Positions 1 to 15,000 of a stretch of DNA of 15,000 bases are shown here, piece after piece. Location of the stretch: contig NZ_QAJG01000017.1 of assembly GCF_003046425.1 (NCBI RefSeq), positions 5,001-20,000 of the forward strand, written 5' to 3'. Positions within the stretch are counted from its first letter, which is position 1. The number at the start of each line of letters is the position of its first letter. This DNA comes from Leptospira borgpetersenii serovar Javanica. Its GTDB lineage: Bacteria; Spirochaetota; Leptospiria; Leptospirales; Leptospiraceae. The notes under the pieces were generated by a model. That model was not told the DNA's origin. It saw only the letters and a program-made list of their open reading frames with translations, and ran no database searches. Made by a program: the position numbers and the translations under genes.

Positions 1-534
<534 letters not shown>

Positions 535-700
535 GTTTGATCCTTTTCAACTCAAATAAAAATGCGCACGATCTTAATCTCGGACATACTTCCAAGCAAG
601 AAAAACGAACGGGAATCCCTATAAATAGACAATATATTTTTATCTTCCTCGAAATACAGGTGAAGCCCGAAATTATTCCAAAAATTAGATTCAATAATTC

Positions 701-5010
<4,310 letters not shown>

Positions 5011-5011
5011 T

Positions 5012-5804
<793 letters not shown>

Positions 5805-6092
5805 GCCCTCAGATTAATATAAGAATATTTTAAAGTTCTGATGCAACCGACAAAAAATTTATCAAACATTCGGTGTACAAATTTAAGCACTTGTCCCAAA
5901 ACATGGAAAGAAATTAGCACAACCATTTCATAAGTTCGTAATAGAGCGTAAAAATTCCCGCAGATTGGTGAATTATGAATTATATCGTTGGAACACTCTC
6001 GTGTAGGAGTTCCTACATCCGAGGTTTTGGGACAAGTTCTAAAAGAAAAGAAAGTTTTGAATTACTCAATTCATAAGGCGAAAAAGTGTTTC
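5805..6092. other. intergenic stretch between lipoprotein gene and DUF5131 gene
   Basis: 288 bases with no convincing gene. It is AT-rich and contains the inverted-repeat element described separately. A weak AT hairpin (about 5818-5834) after the lipoprotein stop could act in termination but is not a clear intrinsic terminator. Nothing else is seen. Confidence 0.5.
5889..6037. repeat. 149-bp element with 14-bp perfect inverted ends (MITE-like)
   Basis: ACTTGTCCCAAAAC at 5889-5902 is the exact reverse complement of GTTTTGGGACAAGT at 6024-6037. Between them, next to the right end, lies TGTAGGAGTTCCTACA (6002-6017), itself an inverted repeat around GT. A related core, CAGGAGTTCCCACA, occurs at 10523-10536. 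My recollection, not verified here, is that the GGAGTTCC-type word is abundant in Leptospira intergenic DNA. No coding capacity and no obvious target-site duplication is visible. It could be a miniature element, a regulatory RNA-like fold, or a chance pair of ends from a larger repeat. Confidence 0.5.
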
Positions 6093-6812
6093 TTAAATAG
6101 CCTTCTTAATTTTAGGAGTTACCGGCATCTCGTTGTATTCTCTTCCGTTTAATATTCTTCCCGTAAGTTTTTTATTCCTTCCTCCCCATTGCTTAAAGAA
6201 AAAAGCTATTTTTTCCCTTCTGCACGCCCTTAATACTTCAACGACCCATTTTTTTTGTAAAGGTCTTGCCTTTAATCCTGATTCACCGCCAACGATACAC
6301 CAATTCAAACCGGCAACATCAATATCGGCGACACTTTCTAACAAAGGCTCTACAGAAAGAAATTTAATCATTGCGTTTGTTTTGCGGAGAAAATCAATTC
6401 TTGGATATACTTTTCTATTTTCAACGGAAACTCCCATCCATATATTAGGAGCCCAAATTAATTCTTTATCCATAGCATAAAGTCGTTCAGGTCGTTTAGT
6501 CAATATCTGAAACGTATGATGAGGAGTTTCTCTCATTACTTTAAAAATTTCTAAAATAAAATCTTTCGAGACATCCTTATGAAACAAATCGCTCATTGAG
6601 TTTACAAAATAGACGGTCGGATTTTTCTTTTTTTTGGGAATTGACAAACGATATGGATGAATTTTTACCTCAGAAAATTTTCCCCAGTTTTTCTCAAATC
6701 GCTTCGTTAACACTTCTGCATAACAATTTGCGCAACCTGCACTTACTTTTGTACAACCCGTCACTGGATTCCAGGTAGCTTCAGTCCATTCAATATTCGA
6801 TTTAGAGGCCAT
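6093..6812 (-). CDS. DUF5131 / phage Gp37-Gp68 family three-Cys protein
   Basis: A 239-residue protein of the Gp37/Gp68 (DUF5131) family, found in phages and mobile regions. Seen: N-terminal [15 protein letters not shown] (6-20), then the three-Cys motif C20-X6-C27-X2-C30-Y. Later family blocks are [49 protein letters not shown] and FFFKQWGG. The Cys cluster and the barrel-like order of blocks resemble radical-SAM enzymes, so a [4Fe-4S] cluster is likely, but spacing differs from the usual CX3CX2C. The reaction is unknown. The start ATG follows the TcmP stop by three bases, with only a weak ribosome-binding site, so the two are co-transcribed. It is AT-richer than the flanking core genes, which suggests acquisition by transfer. 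Confidence 0.9.
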   Translation of the reverse strand: MASKSNIEWTEATWNPVTGCTKVSAGCANCYAEVLTKRFEKNWGKFSEVKIHPYRLSIPKKKKNPTVYFVNSMSDLFHKDVSKDFILEIFKVMRETPHHTFQILTKRPERLYAMDKELIWAPNIWMGVSVENRKVYPRIDFLRKTNAMIKFLSVEPLLESVADIDVAGLNWCIVGGESGLKARPLQKKWVVEVLRACRREKIAFFFKQWGGRNKKLTGRILNGREYNEMPVTPKIKKAI

Positions 6813-6815
6813 AAT

Positions 6816-7643
<828 letters not shown>

Positions 7644-8005
7644 GAACTTATATTCGTCACATTAGAAATATATATGAAACACTTTCTAACTTTATATTTT
7701 TTTAATATTTAAAACCAATTTCATAAATCATATTGACTGTAAAAACAATTCCACATAAGCATTGATTTTTTCGCCGATATCCAAAACTCGCTTCAAAAGA
7801 GCCGCAAATCCCCAACGGTCGTTCGAAAACGGATTCAAATTATAGGGTAATTTTAGAATTTAATCGATCGAGAAACATCAAAGAAAACGGCGAATTGAAT
7901 AGAGTTGTCGAAAATTCCATAGTGACGATTCACAAAATGGCTTCAATCGACCGTTTCCGGAAAATAGAAACAGATGAAGAATAATTTCCATCACTCTAAT
8001 TATTA
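7644..8005. other. AT-rich leader of tcmP and decayed coding fragments
   Basis: 362 bases without an intact gene. The first 80 are AT-rich and likely hold the tcmP promoter. Beyond that, two overlapping frames look like coding remnants. On the minus strand, 7838-7728 reads a TTG-started 36-residue peptide with NDRWGFAALLKRVLDIGEK. On the plus strand, 7766-7984 is open for 72 codons without a good start and ends KMASIDRFRKIETDEE. Neither is recognised. They are probably pieces of dead genes or part of a dispersed Leptospira repeat. Confidence 0.4.
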
Positions 8006-8164
8006 TCAGCGTTTTTCCTTGCCTACGCGGATTACGAGTGAAATATTTCCGTCCGGTTTTTCCACTACTTCAAAACCCTCTTCTCTAAGAGTTTTTTTGA
8101 TTTTATAAAGCCCGAAATTTACCACCTTGGATGTGGAAAGCGGTTTTCGAGTAGATTCTTCCAT
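8006..8164 (-). CDS. small hypothetical protein, 52 residues
   Basis: A 52-residue ORF from ATG at 8164 to TGA at 8006-8008. The peptide is basic, beginning MEESTRKPLSTSKVVN, with an amphipathic middle (YKIKKTLREEGFEVVEKPDG) and a beta-like end (ISLVIRVGKEK). The helix-strand-strand pattern with a PDG turn looks like a folded protein rather than random sequence, and codon use matches neighbouring core genes. There is no clear ribosome-binding site, which lowers confidence. It is not recognised as a named family. It is divergent from the downstream plus-strand pair, with its start 110 bases from theirs, so promoters may be shared. Confidence 0.6.
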   Translation of the reverse strand: MEESTRKPLSTSKVVNFGLYKIKKTLREEGFEVVEKPDGNISLVIRVGKEKR

Positions 8165-8236
8165 CTATTTGTATATCGGAAAAGCCCCGAACGATCTTAA
8201 ATTTCGCCGGGAGTTTTCTTTCCGGTAGAAGCTTTC

Positions 8237-8265
8237 TTGACAAGTATACCTTGGGAATATGTCAT
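8237..8265 (+). promoter_or_regulatory. putative sigma-70 promoter, near-leaderless
   Basis: TTGACA (8237-8242) is a perfect -35 box. Seventeen bases later TGTCAT (8260-8265) matches four of six -10 positions. Transcription would start about 8271-8273, immediately before the ATG at 8274. The transcript would be almost leaderless, which agrees with the absence of a good ribosome-binding site there. Position-based inference only. Confidence 0.35.
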
Positions 8266-8273
8266 GAAACCGA

Positions 8274-10198
<1,925 letters not shown>

Positions 10199-10769
10199 AA
10201 AATTTACCTTTCGCCGTTTTATAGATATCTCCGCCAAGTTTCATTTTAAACCGTAACACCATATGCTTTTCGAATGACATTTGAATTTTACAGTCACCCA
10301 ATCAAAATCTATCGTAAAAGTTTATAAAAAATTTACAGATGGTCCGATTCAAATCCATAGAATAAAAATTCTTTTGTTCTTTAGTATCGAAACAAAAATT
10401 TGCCCGACACCTTAAGTTGTAAATTGAAAGATCGATCCTATAATCAGAAAGGAATCGAAGTTATCCTAAAAATTGAGATTTTATAATATTCCGTTTTTTA
10501 AATCTCATTTATAAAGAAATCCACAGGAGTTCCCACACAAATTCATTCTGACTTGAAGCAGTCAAAAACTCTAAAATGTAGAGGGATTATCACAATTTCA
10601 AATGAAATGGGAAGAACTTGCACCGCTGCCAGGTCGAAGTCATAAAAATTCATACAATCCTGGAGGAATGTAAAAAAAAATGATTCAAAGTCTCCTAAAA
10701 AAGGGGCGTTCCTCTCTTTTTTGTCCCGGGTAACCCGTATCCTAAAATTCAAATTGAGAGGCAAATAAC
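10199..10769. other. long intergenic region, no clear gene
   Basis: 571 bases, AT-rich. A 33-residue minus-strand ORF (10280-10179, starting MSFEKHMVLRFKMKLGGD) overlaps the end of the amidase gene; it has a plausible composition but no ribosome-binding site, so I do not call it a gene. The word CAGGAGTTCCCACA at 10523-10536 matches the repeat core at 6004-6017 except at two positions. A terminator-like hairpin is listed separately. A well-placed GAGAGG at 10756-10761 serves the next small gene. Confidence 0.5.
10697..10722. terminator. possible bidirectional terminator-like hairpin
   Basis: Six A, then GGGG, a six-base loop (CGTTCC), then TCTC and six T. As RNA on the plus strand the stem has G-C and G-U pairs in alternation extended by six A-U pairs, with a U run inside the 3' arm. 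It would be weak, but the symmetry fits termination in either direction before the small gene at 10770. Confidence 0.3.
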
Positions 10770-10907
10770 ATGCAAAACACAACTTCAAAATCAATGGACA
10801 AAAAAATCGAAGCCATCGCGGAAATTCTCGCGGATAAACTGATCGAAGAAATCCGCAAAAGGGTCTTGGAAAAAGAAACGCTACGCCGTAAATCCGAAGC
10901 CGCATAA
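10770..10907 (+). CDS. small helical hypothetical protein, 45 residues
   Basis: ATG at 10770 has GAGAGG eight bases upstream, and the frame runs to TAA at 10905-10907. The peptide is almost entirely a charged amphipathic helix: DKKIEAIAEILADKLIEEIR, then KRVLEKETLRRKSEAA, with hydrophobic residues spaced every three to four positions. That pattern suits a dimerising or partner-binding helix. No family is recognised. The next plus-strand gene begins 121 bases later and is also small with a strong ribosome-binding site; the two may belong to one accessory module. It overlaps no better reading frame. Confidence 0.65.
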   Translation: MQNTTSKSMDKKIEAIAEILADKLIEEIRKRVLEKETLRRKSEAA

Positions 10908-10921
10908 AACAAAAAAAGTAA

Positions 10922-10935
10922 CACTCAATTGAGTG
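10922..10935. promoter_or_regulatory. 14-bp perfect palindrome, operator-like
   Basis: CACTCAATTGAGTG is identical to its reverse complement. It lies 15 bases after the stop of the 45-residue gene and 94 bases before the SSB-tail gene. There is no unpaired loop and no T run, so it is not a terminator. A dimeric repressor site is the simplest reading, but a 14-bp palindrome can also arise by chance. Confidence 0.35.
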
Positions 10936-11028
10936 GATCAAATCAGGATTCTACCAAACTTACTGAGGATCAAATTTAACCCAAGTTTAAGAAACATTTG
11001 CAAGAACAAAGAAAAGGAGGAAACGAAA

Positions 11029-11289
<261 letters not shown>

Positions 11290-11364
11290 AGAGTAACATT
11301 CTGTTTACAATCCGGGTTTGAGCGTAAAAAATCCACGACTATAGGGGAAAATAATTTCTTGAAA

Positions 11365-11529
11365 ATGAAAATTCATCTCAAACTGCTCTTAGTCTTTACA
11401 CTGACATTGGCGTCTTTAGTCTTCTCCAACTGCAGCTACAATACGATTCAGGAAGAAGACGAAGCAGTAACCGCTTCTTGGGCCGAGATATTAAATCAAT
11501 ATCAAAGAAAATCGGACAATCTGCGTTAG
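11365..11529 (+). pseudogene. lemA: lemA 5' fragment (LemA family lipoprotein)
   Basis: Fifty-four codons read a signal ending LVFSNC (Cys23), then SYNTIQEEDEAVTASWAEIL (24-43) and NQYQRKSD (44-51), the start of a LemA-family protein (YN.IQ..DE.V..AW..I.NQYQRR.DL). Full LemA proteins are about 180-200 residues. Here the frame ends at TAG after DNLR, just where the family continues DLIPNLV. The sequence then becomes the tail of a different gene in another frame (next entry). AGGGGA at 11343-11348 suits a TTG at 11359 or the ATG at 11365. The gene is therefore the front end of a deleted lemA. Confidence 0.75.
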
Positions 11530-11687
11530 ACGAAATTTGTGAACGGATGCAGACCGGCTTTCGCTCGGGGCGTTATTCGGAAAGTATCCTTTTTGCAATT
11601 GAAGAATTCACACAACTTTTTCAAAAATATTTTCCTTCCGAAAAACAAAACCCGAACGAACTCTCGGATCGACCGGAAGTGATGTAA
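11508..11687 (+). pseudogene. 3' remnant of a TPM-domain gene fused to lemA
   Basis: In a frame shifted from lemA, the sequence from about 11508 reads KIGQSALDEICERMQTGFRS then GRYSESILFAIEEFTQLFQK and YFPSEKQNPNELSDRPEV, stopping at TAA (11685-11687). I recognise this as the C-terminal part of a TPM-type (YgcG-like) protein, which in many bacteria is encoded beside lemA. The N-terminal bulk is missing. The junction sits in AAAATCGGACAA, which fits both genes, so a short shared word probably mediated the deletion. A TTG at 11478 could start translation of a 69-residue product, but it would begin inside lemA sequence in the wrong frame. I treat it as dead. Confidence 0.6.
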
Positions 11688-11954
11688 AAAGACCTCGCAT
11701 TTTCCGTTCATAACAAAATGTTTTGTGTGACGATGACGGAAGATCCATTGACAATTTGTTTTAAATATAGTCCGTCGGACACCGAACTTCTCGTTCAAAA
11801 AAAGGAATCATACCTGCGCCGTATCTCGCGAGATACGGCTGGGTTCAATGCGAGAATTTAAAAACTCTTTTCCTCAAGGAACTTCAGAAAAGAATCAAGG
11901 ATTCCTCAACTCGTTTGGAACAAACTACCCGCAAAGTTAAAGAAGGGAAATTGA
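11688..11954 (+). pseudogene. MmcQ/YjbR (DUF419) family remnant, truncated and frameshifted
   Basis: Three consecutive frames together spell one MmcQ/YjbR-type protein. Frame A (11688-11803): KDLAFSVHNKMFCVTMTEDP then LTICFKYSPSDTELLVQKK. Frame B (from 11804): GIIPAPYLARYGWVQCENLK then LFLKELQKRIKDS. Frame C (from 11913): VWNKLPAKLKKGN and a TGA at 11952-11954. The first shift is at the A7-G2 run (11797-11805), consistent with loss of one G. The second lies in about 11903-11913. The N-terminal third is absent: the relic follows immediately after the TAA of the TPM remnant. Family members are small, possibly nucleic-acid-binding proteins. No functional product is expected. Confidence 0.75.
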
Positions 11955-12041
11955 TTTTCCGGCTTTTTATACGAAGTTGAACAAAGAAAAGGAGTATTCA
12001 GTTGAATCATTCTCTAAACAATAAGGAATTAAGAGAAACTT

Positions 12042-12845
12042 ATGTTCATTTCATTTCTATTTATTTTCGTCGGAATACTTGTAGGGTTGATTGTCGGCAA
12101 ATTGAAAGACTTAGAATGGGGAATAGGCACCGGTAGTTTGATCATAGGAATTGTCGGGCTTTACGCAACAATCAATGTCGGAATGGATCGATATAATGAA
12201 CTGCAAGATACAGTCAAAACGAAAGGTATCCTTGTCGATTATATCGAAGAAAGAGACATCCGAACCACCGGTAAGTATAGGACAGAGGTAACTACCTCTG
12301 TGCCACTTGTAAACTTTTCTACTCCCGACGGAAAAGAATACACCATTCGAGGTTTGGGCGGTCCAAGAAAATGGCAAATCAAAGATAACGTAAACATTCT
12401 CTACAAACCATCCGATCCGCACAAAGGTTTCATAGCCGATTTTCAAAACACATGGGGAGTAACCTGGGCACTCTCATTCTTTGCTTCTTTTTCCCTTTTG
12501 GTAGGATTCTTTTTTGTCGGAGGTAAAATCTGGGAAAAAGAATATGATCTATTTGAAATGAGAGAAATAAACGTTATGCGCACTCGTAAAATGGCAATGC
12601 GCTGTTTTACCATAAGCGGAAGTATCGTTATCGCAGGCTCGGTTCCAATCGCCATTTTTATGTATGAAAACTTTTATCAGTTTTTTGGGTACACATTAGC
12701 CGGAATAGGGCTCGGAATCTTCGTATTATGCGTTAGGCAATGGCTATCGCCTAATAGTGAATGGATAGATCGAATGATTCCTTTTATGATAAGCGTAATC
12801 TTCTTCATGATGGGAATCGGAGCAATACTTTTGGGGGACGTATGA
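12042..12845 (+). CDS. DUF3592-like multi-pass membrane protein
   Basis: A 267-residue protein with about six hydrophobic helices: roughly residues 3-19, 27-47, 140-160, 190-208, 213-233 and 245-264. Between helices 2 and 3 is a soluble beta-rich segment with KGILVDYIEERDIR, VPLVNFSTPDGKEYTIRG and DNVNILYKPSDPHKGFI. This G-x-V-x-Y ... V-x-F ... DG ... V.V.Y.P..P pattern is the DUF3592 domain, known from many predicted envelope proteins but without a defined role. No ribosome-binding site of quality precedes the ATG at 12042 (only AAGAGAAACTT). Composition is lower in GC than the dehydrogenase or TPR genes (one line counted 33%). It stands alone after the gene-relic zone, so it may be an accessory gene. 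Confidence 0.78.
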   Translation: MFISFLFIFVGILVGLIVGKLKDLEWGIGTGSLIIGIVGLYATINVGMDRYNELQDTVKTKGILVDYIEERDIRTTGKYRTEVTTSVPLVNFSTPDGKEYTIRGLGGPRKWQIKDNVNILYKPSDPHKGFIADFQNTWGVTWALSFFASFSLLVGFFFVGGKIWEKEYDLFEMREINVMRTRKMAMRCFTISGSIVIAGSVPIAIFMYENFYQFFGYTLAGIGLGIFVLCVRQWLSPNSEWIDRMIPFMISVIFFMMGIGAILLGDV

Positions 12846-13166
12846 AGATTGGAATGATTTTAATTAAAAACTTTCGATTTACAGCGTGCTCCAAAACTTA
12901 ATTTCGCTTTATCGGAGAGAACAGTTACCACGCTCCGTCCCGGTTGGCGGACAAACCATCATATTATTCGAATATACAAATCTGATTTTGGAAAGTTTTA
13001 ACAATCCAATGCGTGCGTGAACTCACGCTAGGTAATGTAAATTCTTGGAGAAAGTTTGGGCGAATGGAAACTCAAGTACAACGACTCCCCGAACTCAGTG
13101 AATGCTCTCTATGGGTCGCATTTCAGATCGCGAATTTCATAACACAAAATCTTCTACCGTGGAAAA
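12846..13166. other. intergenic region between DUF3592 gene and sufE
   Basis: 321 bases. A 14-base inverted repeat, GCGTGA-AC-TCACGC, is at 13015-13028, without a T run. A 41-residue plus-strand ORF (13064-13189, starting METQVQRLPELSEC) overlaps the sufE 3' end in antisense and has no good ribosome-binding site, so I do not call it. No clear terminator for the convergent genes on either side. Confidence 0.45.
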
Positions 13167-13565
<399 letters not shown>

Positions 13566-13577
13566 GTCTCTTTCCAA

Positions 13578-13911
13578 CTTTTCCTCAATTCTCTCGCAAG
13601 CAATCAGAAAACCTATCGAGCGATCCGTAGAGAGTCGAGATAGCAGCGAACAGCGGAGCGTCGTGAGCGGCTCTCAACGAAGCTGAGAAAGAGAGCGAGG
13701 CAACCAATAGGCGCAGCGGGGCGGAAACTCAATGTTGGTTCTCAGCGAAGCTGAGACGAGCGCTCTTTTCGGTTTTGCAAAAATGTGTTTTCGGAAAGCT
13801 TGTCTTAAAATTAGATTCTCTTAAAACGAAAGGAAAATACAAAGGTGAGGAAAATTCTTTCCGAAAGAATTTTGGACGAATCGATCCACAAACTAGGGAG
13901 AAAACGTATCC
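13578..13911. other. sufE/dehydrogenase intergenic region
   Basis: The space between the divergent sufE and dehydrogenase genes. Most of its middle is the hairpin repeat cluster (separate entry). The last 150 bases are AT-rich and must hold the dehydrogenase promoter; no strong -35/-10 pair stands out. An inverted repeat is visible around 13851-13870 (GAAAATTCTTTCCGAAAGAA-like, with TTCTTTC-CGAAAGAA). Confidence 0.45.
13621..13760. repeat. GC-rich hairpin repeat cluster
   Basis: Two related hairpins 68 bases apart. At 13740-13756, TCTCAGC-GAA-GCTGAGA is a perfect 7-bp stem with a GAA loop. At 13672-13688, TCTCAAC-GAA-GCTGAGA is the same with one mismatch. Around them the word AGCG and its variants recur many times (for example AGCGAA, AGCGGAGCG, GTGAGCGG, GCGCAGCGGGGCGG), giving a local GC and purine bias unlike the flanks. 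It resembles a REP-type intergenic repeat family. No coding frame is convincing. Confidence 0.6.
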
Positions 13912-14923
<1,012 letters not shown>

Positions 14924-14925
<2 letters not shown>

Positions 14926-14993
14926 ACCGTAACGGTTTCAAAAGAATTCTTATTTTGTCATTACCGAAGTCCGATTATGAAGTCCAACTTCGG
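14924..14993 (+). other. inverted repeats after the dehydrogenase gene
   Basis: AAACCG-TAA-CGGTTT (14924-14938) includes the last two bases of the stop codon. It is followed by AAGAATTCTT and a short T-rich run (TATTTTG), so it may act as a weak terminator. A second inverted repeat, CCGAAGT (14964-14970) and ACTTCGG (14987-14993), has a 16-base loop and no T tail within the window. Confidence 0.35.
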
Positions 14994-15000
14994 AGATAAG

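Noticed and set aside
10680..10733. ATG after GGAGG (10662-10666) starting a 17-codon peptide.
   Set aside because: Spacing of 13 bases is too long and the frame runs into the terminator-like hairpin; no sign of coding.
11818..11839. A 22-bp perfect palindrome centred on CTCGCGAG.
   Set aside because: It lies inside the readable coding relic of the YjbR gene (APYLARYGW), so the codons explain it; kept only as a curiosity.
13621..13760. CRISPR array.
   Set aside because: The repeated units are short hairpins at irregular spacing, with no uniform repeats and spacers and no cas genes.

Overview
The window looks like the chromosome of a Leptospira species of the pathogenic clade. Reasons: spirochaete-type lipoprotein signals, many TTG/GTG/CTG starts, the ribH-nusB-TPR-HEAT gene order, and an AT-leaning but not extreme composition. 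Hand counts of single 60-base lines gave about 43-53% GC in core genes and about 27-43% in the accessory cassette. The species assignment is inference; no rRNA or typing gene is present.

Layout. Positions 1-534 hold the 5' part of an enoyl-CoA hydratase/isomerase gene on the minus strand. Positions 701-4975 are a tight minus-strand operon, transcribed ribH, nusB, a membrane-anchored TPR protein, then an exported HEAT-repeat protein. Each junction is abutting or overlapping, and the HEAT gene seems to start at a CTG coupled to the TPR stop codon. A TPR-like lipoprotein gene (5022-5804, plus) diverges from ribH.

Positions 5805-8273 are an accessory segment. A two-gene minus-strand cassette, tcmP (methyltransferase-like) followed by a three-Cys DUF5131/Gp37-Gp68 protein (radical-SAM-like), is flanked by a 149-bp element with 14-bp inverted ends on one side and by decayed coding fragments on the other. 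A 52-residue ORF (8006-8164, minus) follows. This cassette is the best candidate here for a poorly described system.

Positions 8274-10198 are a two-gene plus-strand operon: a two-TM coiled-coil protein and a lipoprotein with two tandem amidase_2/PGRP-like domains, probably a cell-wall unit. Positions 10199-12041 are an eroded zone. It has a 45-residue helical ORF, an 86-residue protein with an SSB-like acidic tail, and a string of gene relics: the first 50 or so codons of lemA joined out of frame to the tail of a TPM-domain gene, then a truncated, twice frameshifted MmcQ/YjbR gene. A DUF3592-like six-TM protein follows (12042-12845).

The end of the window has sufE (minus, iron-sulfur assembly), a hairpin-rich repeat stretch (13621-13760), and a complete zinc-independent medium-chain dehydrogenase (13912-14925, plus).
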